DNA of 23,620 bases from Rhizosphaericola sp047606825 (GTDB lineage Bacteria; Bacteroidota; Bacteroidia; Chitinophagales; Chitinophagaceae): assembly GCA_047606825.1 (NCBI GenBank), contig JASGDY010000017.1:1-23620 (forward strand), in the 5' to 3' direction. Below, one piece after another: positions 1 to 7,637 of the stretch. The first letter of the stretch is position 1. Each line of letters opens with the position of its first letter. The notes under the pieces are model-generated. The model did no database searches and was not told the origin of the DNA. It worked only from the letters and a program-made list of their open reading frames with translations. Both the position numbers and the translations under genes were made by a program.

Positions 1-22
1 GTATGTATTTTGGAATCGGCCT

Positions 23-147
23 TATTGAATTAACGTTAAGAAAATCAATGAAATAAGTCGACAGAAATAAAAGTTGTCTGAACGTAGCGAAGCGGAGTGG
101 GTTTCTTTTATTTCCGACTTATGCGTTGATTTTTAGTTAATTCAATA
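23..147. repeat. Long imperfect inverted repeat (foldback)
   Basis: The outer arms TATTGAATTAAC (23-34) and GTTAATTCAATA (136-147) pair perfectly. Inside them AAAATCAA (41-48) pairs with TTGATTTT (126-133), ATAAGTCG (53-60) with CGACTTAT (115-122), and GAAATAAAAG (64-73) with CTTTTATTTC (105-114). That gives 38 paired bases with small bulges around a 31-nt GC-richer loop (74-104). No coding frame is evident. It could be a foldback/MITE-like repeat or a structured RNA. The pairing is seen directly; mobility is inferred. Confidence 0.75.
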
Positions 148-830
148 CAGTCTTGATCTTTTGATGCTTTTGCATCAAGGTAAAAGAACATAACTTATTT
201 AAAATCAAATTATTATGACTTTTTCTTATTCCGAACTCAGGTTAAATTATTGCTGCATAAAATGTCCCACTTTTTTTCTTGACAAAAAAAGTGGCAAAAA
301 AGTCAAGTCCGAAAAAGGCGAACGCTGCGCGCCAGTCACGTTGTCGCTTCGGAACATTTCCGGCGGCTGTTGAAACTTTTTAGCTGTTGCAACCCGCACC
401 GGAAACACCTCCCGCAACAACGCTCCTTTTCGCTGTTTTCGGACAGGGTTCTTGGTGTATCGAGAACTTCCGTGTGGTTCTTTCCTGAAAATATAAACGC
501 AAGTCTGGGTTTAGAGAGTTGGTTGCCCGGCAGCGAAAGTGAGGCGGAGCAGTATGTGGCATTACCAATGGTACAATGTTTTTTCAATAGTATTGGAGAT
601 TCACTTAGTTCGCATCCGGACGACTTGAACGGCGTAACCCTCCCGAATTACATTGAAAACACATTTTGGCATGAGTAGTTTTGGTTACTTTGTATCAAGA
701 CAAAGTAACAGATGGGGTTTCTATATGAAAATTTAGATGTGTTTGCCCTGTTTTCTCCTGTAACTGATTAGTCGATCCCAGGTTAGTAAATATTCATAAA
801 AGGTATTGCCGCAGAATATAGGCCCCAACT
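148..830. repeat. Non-coding repeat-like region with related hairpins at both ends
   Basis: I see no credible gene here. Short open frames near 336-678 have no start context, no domain and irregular composition. The segment 267-709 is bounded by two related hairpins facing each other: an 11-bp stem 267-277/284-294 with loop CTTGAC, and a 9-bp stem 684-692/701-709 whose loop reads TCTTGATA on the minus strand. A further hairpin (TTGATGC/GCATCAA, 161-178) lies upstream. From memory, Bacteroidota genomes carry many dispersed non-coding repeats with this kind of 'CTTGA ... GTAAC/GTGG' end. A BLASTN search against related genomes would confirm or refute that. Confidence 0.5.
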
Positions 831-2027
831 TCACAACGCCTCACCCTTAAACACATTTTCCACGACAAGTGCCGAGGCTCCTATCAAACCGGCCTGGTAC
901 CCCATGTCCGAAACCACCACCTCGATGTCATCCGACAGCCTGCGGATGCAGTGCTCGTTGATCGCCTGCTGTATCGGCGGCAGCCACACGCTCCCCGCAA
1001 GGGCTCCTCGACCGCTCAACACGATCTTTTTCGGGTTGAAGACATGCACCAGCACCGCGATGCCGCGCCCAAGGTTGTACCCGCCCTCGTTCAGAAGTTC
1101 CACCGCCAGGTTGTCCCGGCGTTCCACCCCGCGTATAAAGGTACGAAAATGCTCTTCCAGGCTGTCGGCCACCCTGGACGACACGCGCAGCGTCGTCGGA
1201 CGTCCGGCACGGATGGCGTCGGACGCCTTCTCCAGCAGGACCTTCAGCGATGTCTCCGTCTCCAGGCACCCGACCTTACCGCAACTGCAAATCCTGTCGT
1301 TGTTGAACAGAGGGATATGGCTGAACTCTCCGGCGAATCCGTTCTCTCCACGGTAGAGTTTGCCGTTGGCGACGATGCCAAGCCCGATGCCCCAGCTTAT
1401 GTTGACGACCATCGCGTTGCAGGTGTCCCGCGCCGCGCCAAAGGTCGACTCCGCCAGCGCGACAACGCTGGAGTCGTTGTCGATGAACACCGGAAGGCCT
1501 AGGTTGCCTTCCAGGTAGTCCCTCAACGAAACCCCTGCCTCAGGCGACGGGATGAAGGAGAAGTTGACCCCCTCCGCCGCGTCCACAAAACCCGGCATCG
1601 CTATCCCGACACCCAGGATCCTTTCCCGAGGAACCCCGGACTCCTCTATGGCACTCCACAGCAGATCCAGCACCCTGACGGCAATGCCCTCCTCCCGCGC
1701 CAGGTCAATATCGACAAGTACGGGGGGCGACACCAGCTGGTTGGACATGTCCATCACCATGACCCGCGACACGTACTGGTCCATCGCCAGCACCACCGTA
1801 TACGCAGATTCCGGCCTGAGCTGGTACAGCGTTGCCTTCCGGCCGCCGTTGGAGGACGCAAGACCGGACTCCTCCACAAGGCCTTCTTCCATACACTCAA
1901 AGACCGTGTTGGTGGTCAGCGAGACGCTCTTGCCAGACCTGTTGGCTAGTTCATTAATGGGCAGAGGCTCGCTCTTGTACAACTCACGCAGGACCGAGTT
2001 GATTTTCTTCTTAGTTTTTGGTATCAT
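831..2027 (-). CDS. ROK-family transcriptional regulator / sugar kinase-like protein
   Basis: 398 aa. Residues 1-70 look like a winged helix-turn-helix (NELANRSGKS, then a recognition-helix and wing pattern ending NGGRKATLYQL). Residues 77-390 form the ROK actin-like ATPase fold. The ROK zinc motif is present (GEFSH around H237, then CSCGKVGCLE with C247, C249 and C254). The kinase-type Asp is kept in IDNDSS (D185), so sugar binding or phosphorylation cannot be excluded. The N-terminal HTH places it with the NagC/Mlc/XylR-type regulators. It lies downstream of the susCD terminator on the same strand with its own short leader, so it may regulate that locus (inference). Its GC content (about 65% in sampled lines) is far above that of susCD (about 45%), suggesting a separate origin. 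Confidence 0.9.
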   Translation of the reverse strand: MIPKTKKKINSVLRELYKSEPLPINELANRSGKSVSLTTNTVFECMEEGLVEESGLASSNGGRKATLYQLRPESAYTVVLAMDQYVSRVMVMDMSNQLVSPPVLVDIDLAREEGIAVRVLDLLWSAIEESGVPRERILGVGIAMPGFVDAAEGVNFSFIPSPEAGVSLRDYLEGNLGLPVFIDNDSSVVALAESTFGAARDTCNAMVVNISWGIGLGIVANGKLYRGENGFAGEFSHIPLFNNDRICSCGKVGCLETETSLKVLLEKASDAIRAGRPTTLRVSSRVADSLEEHFRTFIRGVERRDNLAVELLNEGGYNLGRGIAVLVHVFNPKKIVLSGRGALAGSVWLPPIQQAINEHCIRRLSDDIEVVVSDMGYQAGLIGASALVVENVFKGEAL

Positions 2028-2069
2028 TGTAATGGCGGTTCAGATAGTAAACCAAATAATAAACATTAA

Positions 2070-2095
2070 TTAAGGCTGGCGTACGCCAGCCTTAA
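2070..2095 (-). terminator. Perfect 26-bp palindrome after susD
   Basis: TTAAGGCTGGCGT is followed directly by its exact reverse complement (13-bp arms, no spacer). It lies 19 bp past the susD stop codon. Read on the minus strand it is followed by the AT-rich TTAATTAATGTTTATT. It probably ends the susCD transcript. It also lies 43 bp upstream of the ROK start, so it could serve as an operator for that regulator instead. Confidence 0.6.
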
Positions 2096-2114
2096 AAATA
2101 GGAAAGTTGGTCAT

Positions 2115-3668
2115 TTATTGAACATCCCAGAAGATTTTTGTGGAAATATTATCTTTTGACGCCACAGCTGCATAATTGTCTGCATTGTAGGTACTTTCTG
2201 ATGATGGATACAAAAACCTATTCGGTGGATTTGTAGCCGCTAAGGAAGAATTATCTGTTGGGAATGTAAGTGCTGGCAATTTCGTTCTTCTGTATTCTGC
2301 CCATGATTGATTAGCCTGCATGACATTAAAATCCAACCATTTTTGTATCGCAATTTTATTAAGATTACTGCTAAGGGTGGATGTAAGCGCCACACTTGTA
2401 TTTGCCAAATAGGCCGCAATTGCCGTCTCTGTGGGAGCGGATTCCTTGGTTCCGCTATAGCTACTGTTCGCATTCATACTATAATAAAATGCAATGGACT
2501 GGCGTATTCCTCGTTCATACGCTGTAGTTGCAGACGCAACAGTTCCCCAACGGGCATAAGCCTCAGCCATCAAGAAATTGGACTCAGCAGCATCGATAAT
2601 AATCCCTGGGAAGTAGTTGTTTTCTGTGAAAGTAGCAGAATCATAGCGAGAAAAAGTTCCTGCAACCTGTCCAGCAGCGACTACCGCCTCTGACAATGTA
2701 TTGGATATACCATGATATACACTACTAGCATTTGTAGTGAAATACAATGGCAATCTAGGATCACTCGTAGGTGACATCACACTGTCAATCATATATCCAG
2801 AACCATAAGGATTGACTCCAAAACCGTTTCTAATATCATTACTCGTGGAAATCATATTACCAGCAAGGTTAATCTGTATGGCATCATCCACAGTAGTAAC
2901 CATAGGATAAGTTGTCTCATCGTTCAACATAGTCATTACGATGGACTTGGCAGTAGACTCATCATAGTAAGAAATACGCATAGCCAACCTCATGCGGAGC
3001 GTATTGGCATATTTTCTCCACAGCGTTAAATCTCCTCCATTGACATAGTCATATTGTGCCAACTGTCCTTGATATAAGGAACTGAGTTCAACGGTATCAA
3101 GAAATGCATTAATACGGTCGAGGTCGCTTAGGATAAAGTTATAAATCGCGCTCGCCGCATCATAGCTTGCCCTTATGATTGTTCCGGTAGCATTGAGTCC
3201 ACCGGCATTTGTGAATGGAATGTCTCCATACAAGTCTACCATCTGTGCAGTCTGATCATAATAGAAAATACTAGCTGTTTCTAAAAAGACTTGATAACCA
3301 GCCTTTTGGGTAGCGTCTGTGATAGCCTCATAGTTCTTTTGAATTTCCCTATATTGGCTGACAACAGTCGTATAATAATTATCCCATTTATTCGCCGTAT
3401 AATTTACAGGTTGTTCATATACCTTACTTGTATTGGTATATCCAGACGACTGGCTATACTTTCCTTCTACCGGAATCAAAAGCGTGTATAGATTCCAATA
3501 TTTGGGAATGACATACGAGTTATTAAACAGTCCGGCATACAAGGTGGGAACACTCGCGGTAATGGATTTGTCCGGGCTGTAGTATTGACTGTCTATTGTT
3601 GATTTCTTGCAGCTTGCAGAAAACAGCAATACTGCCACGAAAATGATATATATATGTAGCTTATTCAT
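2115..3668 (-). CDS. SusD/RagB-family nutrient-binding outer-membrane lipoprotein
   Basis: 517 aa. The N-terminus is a lipoprotein signal (hydrophobic VAVLLFSAS followed by Cys20, then KKS). The protein should sit on the outer face of the outer membrane and cap the SusC channel. Recognisable family patterns include YYDQTAQMVDLYGDIPF (the TPR-region helix before the ligand site) and LWRKYANTLRMRLAMRIS. The C-terminal half has FLMAEAYARWG and the usual late W-rich stretch NQSWAEYRRTKLPAL. It reads like the SusD-like_2 branch rather than classic starch SusD. It lies 41 bp downstream of susC in the same operon. The ligand cannot be told from the sequence. Confidence 0.93.
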   Translation of the reverse strand: MNKLHIYIIFVAVLLFSASCKKSTIDSQYYSPDKSITASVPTLYAGLFNNSYVIPKYWNLYTLLIPVEGKYSQSSGYTNTSKVYEQPVNYTANKWDNYYTTVVSQYREIQKNYEAITDATQKAGYQVFLETASIFYYDQTAQMVDLYGDIPFTNAGGLNATGTIIRASYDAASAIYNFILSDLDRINAFLDTVELSSLYQGQLAQYDYVNGGDLTLWRKYANTLRMRLAMRISYYDESTAKSIVMTMLNDETTYPMVTTVDDAIQINLAGNMISTSNDIRNGFGVNPYGSGYMIDSVMSPTSDPRLPLYFTTNASSVYHGISNTLSEAVVAAGQVAGTFSRYDSATFTENNYFPGIIIDAAESNFLMAEAYARWGTVASATTAYERGIRQSIAFYYSMNANSSYSGTKESAPTETAIAAYLANTSVALTSTLSSNLNKIAIQKWLDFNVMQANQSWAEYRRTKLPALTFPTDNSSLAATNPPNRFLYPSSESTYNADNYAAVASKDNISTKIFWDVQ

Positions 3669-3709
3669 TGTTGTATCAATTTTAAGGTTATTTCAGCAAT
3701 TCAATATTA

Positions 3710-6700
3710 TTATAGAGTAAGTCTCAACATAAGACCATAGGACCTAGTAGGAGCTGTTCCAGAACCAACACTAGTTGCATAGCTCTTCATATCTGTACCT
3801 ACACCACCTTCTGGGTCAAGTCCTTTGAGTGACTTATAAATATAAAAAAGGTTACGTCCGTATGCCGACACTGTCACCCCTTTTACTTTTAGGGTCGACA
3901 ATACACTTTTGGGAAGATTGTAAGACAACGTAACTTCTCTTACTTTTATGAAATTGTTATTGAAAACGGCGCCATCTGCATAGTTATTGACATAGCCAGA
4001 GCCAGGCCACCCTCCCCATCCGTAAGAATTGATATAATAGTTAGGCGCGTCTATCATTTTCGTATTAGTGGCACCGTCAGAGGTGACACCGGACAATACC
4101 ATACCATCGTTATGAATAGTTTCACCGTTGGGACCTGCAGTCGTACCCGCTGCCACGCCTGTATAAGTATAACTTCCATCAGCATTCTGCGTAGCGTAAT
4201 AAGGCAGTCCACCGTGTTCGGCGTCACGTCCTGCCAATGAATTTTTATACAGGCCCGCACCAGTTCCGTACAAACGACCTAAAGACACTATCTGTCCTCC
4301 AATGCGATAGTCCAATAAGGTATGCAGACTAAAAGCTTTGTATGTAAAGTCATTGATGATACCTCCAGAAGTCTTTGGTTGAATATTACCCACTTTTGTT
4401 AAATTGTCATAATCGATGTCATAGTATCCAGCATCGTTGACAACCTTCTGTCCATCCAGGGTTTTTACCTTATATCCCATGATGTCGCCCGTGGACTGAC
4501 CAGGTTTAGCCATCAAATACATCGACCCATTGTCAAAATTGCTTAAAATCAACTCATTAAGCCCTAGATTTGGAGCCAAAGACAGCAATTTGTTTTTGTT
4601 GAATCCCATATTCCAACGCACATCCCATGTGAAGTTCTGACCACGTACAGGTGTTCCATAAAGAGACAATTCAAAGCCATAGTTACGCATGTCCCCAACA
4701 TTGACTTTAACGCTGGATGCGCCCGTAGAGGTAGGCAACGTAAGATCGAGAATCATTCCCTTTGTCGTGTTGTTATAGTAAGACACATCAAAGCCTAATC
4801 GTCCATTGAGTAGTTTGTTTTCCCAACCAAACTCAATTTCAGTTTTCATTTCATTTTTGAGATCGTTGTTTCCATAACTTGATGGGGCCGTCATCGTTGG
4901 GATACCATTGACATTCCCTGCTGTATAAACAACATTGGCTACATAAACAGATGGTGGATTGCCTACTTTCCCCCATGCTGCACGTATCTTACTATAGTTA
5001 ACAAACGACGGCAACCTAACTGCTTTGCTCAACTCAAAGCCAGCACTAATGCCTGGATAATTAAACTCGTTGTTTCCCGGATATAATGTGGATGTCCGTT
5101 CTCTCCTCAATGTACCCGACACAAACAAATAGTCATGATAATTCAAATCAAGTATGCCAAACAATCCATCCTTGGTTTGATAAGACCTAGAACCAGAGGA
5201 ATTACTGTAATTGCCAGCCTCCGCAGCCATACTAAACCAGTTTTCCACGGACAAGCCACTATTAGTACTCACACCAGTGTAATAATAACTCTCTTTGCGG
5301 CCCTGATAACCAGCAGAGGCTGTAAAGCTAAAGTCCTGAGAAAGGCTTTTGTTATAACTTAACAACAAGTCTCCCGAAGTAAATGTATATTGGTTGCTGG
5401 TCATCCCATATCCACCGCTGGCACCTGCAGCGATACGTTGCGTGGAACGGTATTTTTCTTCCGTACGATAACCTGTATAATCCGTGCCCATCCTACCCCT
5501 AAAAGTCAAACCATCTAGAATATTATAGTTCAAGGTAGCAGACCCAATCAATCTATTGGTAGTCTCATCATAGCTATTTGCCAACTGGGCCCATAAAAAA
5601 TCTAAGAAATCCTTTGAGCGTATATTGTATGCTAGCTTTTCCGCAATATCAAAATTCACATCCGTAACATTATAATCCACCCATTTATATCCAGTGGACG
5701 TCTGATATTTATTAAAGAACGCGTCCATCTTATCCGCAGAACTAAAGAAACCACCATAGTTATTGGTTAGATAATATATTTGGCGAGGCCTATTGTGTAC
5801 CAGTTCATTGGTATAGTTTACCACTACGTCCGCCGTCAATTTGGGCGTTATCTTGTAGCTTACATTTAAGTTGAATGTATTCTTATTCTGCTTTCCAGCT
5901 ATTTGGATACCTTTATAATCATTTCTCGTATAGGCAAATCTATAAGTCAATTTGTCATTTGAATTGCTTAATGCAATATTGGCGATAGTGCTGTTGCCGG
6001 TACGATAAAAAGCATTCCAGTTATTGGTACCAGTATAGCTGCGGGTCGTTCCGTCAAAATAATAAAAAGAACGTCCGTCGAATTTAGTACCAAACTGTCC
6101 ATAAGCACGCAAATATGGATAACTGACAGTCTCGCCGTTTACGGTCAGACTTCGCCAACCATCCATCGAACCTGTATTGGTAAGATTGGACTGCCAATCA
6201 TAGCCCGGACCATATTCGGTCTGCACATCCGGCGTTACTGCCACTTTCTCAATATTTCCCGCCAAACTGGCGTCCACGCCCAAACCTTTCGAACCCTTAC
6301 CATTTTTTGTAGTAATAATGATGACACCAAAAGTGGCATCGGAACCATACAGAGCCGTTGCGGCCGCACCTTTCAATATATTGATACTTTCGATATTTTC
6401 GGGGTTGATATCGAGTAAGCCATTACCGTTTATCTTCTGGTTACTCCAATAACCGTCGTTATTGGCGTCACCATCCCTGATTATAGCACCGTCGACTACC
6501 ATCAACGGCTGCCTATTATAACCGATAGAATTTAAACCCCTAATCTGTATTGCGACAGCACTAGTTGCGCCACCTGGGTTGCTGTTGATGGTCACCCCCG
6601 GAGCCTTACCATACAACGCGGAAGCAAAGTTAGTCGGTGCGGTCTTCACAATGTCATCGCCTTTGACGACCGATGTAGCGTAACCAAGTTTACGGACGTC

Positions 6701-7063
6701 TTTTTTGATACCCATTGCGGTAACGACAACCTCATCGCTTTTGGTTATGGTCGGAGCCAGCATTGCGGTGATATTGCCATCACTGCCTATGGGTACAACC
6801 AAGGTAGCATAAGATACATGTTTTAATTGAACGGTTTGGGCTGTGTCGGGAATTGACACCGAAAAAGTACCTTTTTCATCCGTCTCCCCAATCACAGTTC
6901 CATTAGACAATAGAACGGATACGCCTATGATAGGCGTACCTACGCTGTCTGTTACTTGTCCCGTAATCGTTTTTTTGGTTTGTGCATTTGCATTGACCAT
7001 AAACATCAGTGCAAATAGGCACAACAGCAATGTAATGGTTTGTTTTCTCATGTGAACATACAT
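3710..7063 (-). CDS. SusC/RagA-family TonB-dependent outer-membrane transporter
   Basis: 1117 aa, a usual length for SusC. There is a signal peptide (ending VNANAQ, about residue 28), then a carboxypeptidase-regulatory-like beta-sandwich (ITGQVTDSVGTPIIGVSV, about 34-110). A TonB-box-like SDEVVVTAMG follows, then the plug domain (YGKAPGVTINSNPGG, IRGLNSIG, PLMVVDGAII, NPENIESINILKGAAATALYG) and a long beta-barrel ending in LMLRLTL with a terminal hydrophobic residue. It imports a ligand with SusD using TonB energy. A second ATG four codons downstream (7051) gives a cleaner signal peptide and may be the true start. It is first in the operon, and the AT-rich 7064-7260 region is the likely promoter tract. 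Confidence 0.95.
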   Translation of the reverse strand: MYVHMRKQTITLLLCLFALMFMVNANAQTKKTITGQVTDSVGTPIIGVSVLLSNGTVIGETDEKGTFSVSIPDTAQTVQLKHVSYATLVVPIGSDGNITAMLAPTITKSDEVVVTAMGIKKDVRKLGYATSVVKGDDIVKTAPTNFASALYGKAPGVTINSNPGGATSAVAIQIRGLNSIGYNRQPLMVVDGAIIRDGDANNDGYWSNQKINGNGLLDINPENIESINILKGAAATALYGSDATFGVIIITTKNGKGSKGLGVDASLAGNIEKVAVTPDVQTEYGPGYDWQSNLTNTGSMDGWRSLTVNGETVSYPYLRAYGQFGTKFDGRSFYYFDGTTRSYTGTNNWNAFYRTGNSTIANIALSNSNDKLTYRFAYTRNDYKGIQIAGKQNKNTFNLNVSYKITPKLTADVVVNYTNELVHNRPRQIYYLTNNYGGFFSSADKMDAFFNKYQTSTGYKWVDYNVTDVNFDIAEKLAYNIRSKDFLDFLWAQLANSYDETTNRLIGSATLNYNILDGLTFRGRMGTDYTGYRTEEKYRSTQRIAAGASGGYGMTSNQYTFTSGDLLLSYNKSLSQDFSFTASAGYQGRKESYYYTGVSTNSGLSVENWFSMAAEAGNYSNSSGSRSYQTKDGLFGILDLNYHDYLFVSGTLRRERTSTLYPGNNEFNYPGISAGFELSKAVRLPSFVNYSKIRAAWGKVGNPPSVYVANVVYTAGNVNGIPTMTAPSSYGNNDLKNEMKTEIEFGWENKLLNGRLGFDVSYYNNTTKGMILDLTLPTSTGASSVKVNVGDMRNYGFELSLYGTPVRGQNFTWDVRWNMGFNKNKLLSLAPNLGLNELILSNFDNGSMYLMAKPGQSTGDIMGYKVKTLDGQKVVNDAGYYDIDYDNLTKVGNIQPKTSGGIINDFTYKAFSLHTLLDYRIGGQIVSLGRLYGTGAGLYKNSLAGRDAEHGGLPYYATQNADGSYTYTGVAAGTTAGPNGETIHNDGMVLSGVTSDGATNTKMIDAPNYYINSYGWGGWPGSGYVNNYADGAVFNNNFIKVREVTLSYNLPKSVLSTLKVKGVTVSAYGRNLFYIYKSLKGLDPEGGVGTDMKSYATSVGSGTAPTRSYGLMLRLTL

Positions 7064-7316
7064 TTTAAAAGATTCTAAATAATGTTTCCAAAAGGTTATC
7101 TAATTGTAAACAGTTCGTAAAATTAGAAGGTTTTTTAACAAAAAAAACAAAAGTTTTGAAACTTTTTTCAAATTAAATTTAATTTTAATTAACAAATAGC
7201 TAGTTTTTAGGCAGTTATGTGAAAATATTGTGAAAAAATATATATAAAATAGGTATCGAAACGATGAATCTAGTCATTTAACCTCTTTAATGCTTCAAGG
7301 CCTGCAAGCAGACTTT

Positions 7317-7512
7317 ATACGATAATGAAATTCAATATAGACCGATAATTTTTATTACTCCGCTCTTCAGGATTTGTAATCCTGAAGCCGTATCGGCGGA
7401 TTTGCAATCCGCAAATGGCAGTGCATTGCAAATGCACGGATGAGCGTTCGGGATTGCAAATCCCGAACAGCGCAAATAGATGTTTGGTCTAAAATATAAA
7501 TCAAAATCGTAT
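7317..7512 (+). mobile_element. 196-bp MITE/REPIN-like element, copy 1 (four hairpins, 27-bp TIRs)
   Basis: The left end (7317-7343, starting ATACGAT and ending TAGACC) and the reverse complement of the right end (7486-7512) match at 19 of 27 positions. Between them are four hairpins sharing an ATT-3nt-AAT core: CTTCAGGATT/AATCCTGAAG (7365-7387), GCGGATT/AATCCGC (7396-7412), GTGCATT/AATGCAC (7421-7437) and GTTCGGGATT/AATCCCGAAC (7446-7468). A TTA lies at 7315-7317 and again at 7512-7514, as expected of a 3-bp target duplication. No frame codes for protein, so any movement would need a transposase supplied elsewhere. An inverted, shorter copy lies in parE at 11237. Confidence 0.8.
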
Positions 7513-7570
7513 TACATGTGCCGTACCCCGCGACCCATTACAACAGCATAATGCCATTGGAACAAAACAA

Positions 7571-7601
7571 AACGGAGCGATCCTCGGGGAATCGCTCCGT
7601 T
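7571..7601 (-). terminator. Intrinsic terminator of the M81 gene
   Basis: AACGGAGCGAT and ATCGCTCCGTT pair across a 9-nt loop, 37 bp beyond the M81 stop codon. The minus-strand 3' side reads CCGTTTTGTTTTGTT. The plus-strand side also ends in a T-run (CCGTTTTTTGT), so it could work in both directions. Confidence 0.85.
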
Positions 7602-7637
7602 TTTTGTCCAGTTTCTGAATATCTATCTTTACGAATC

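Larger units (their letters stand above)
7064..7637. other. Intergenic region between the susC start and the M81 gene end
   Basis: 574 bp without a gene. 7071-7260 is strongly AT-rich and holds the upstream sequence of susC. A candidate -7 box resembling TAnnTTTG (minus-strand TAATTTTA) exists, but its spacing to a TTTG is 22 nt, so I do not call a promoter. The rest is the hairpin element at 7317-7512 and the terminator at 7571-7601, described separately. Confidence 0.6.

Noticed and set aside
336..678. Open frames of 60-100 codons on both strands
   Set aside because: They overlap each other, lack start context and domains, and lie inside repeat-like sequence.
7081..7200. Promoter of susC with a TAnnTTTG-like box
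   Set aside because: The best match has a 22-nt spacing to TTTG in very AT-rich DNA, where such matches arise by chance.
7365..7468. CRISPR-like array from four similarly spaced palindromes
   Set aside because: The units share only a 6-base core, their arms differ, and there are no spacers of constant length or cas genes.
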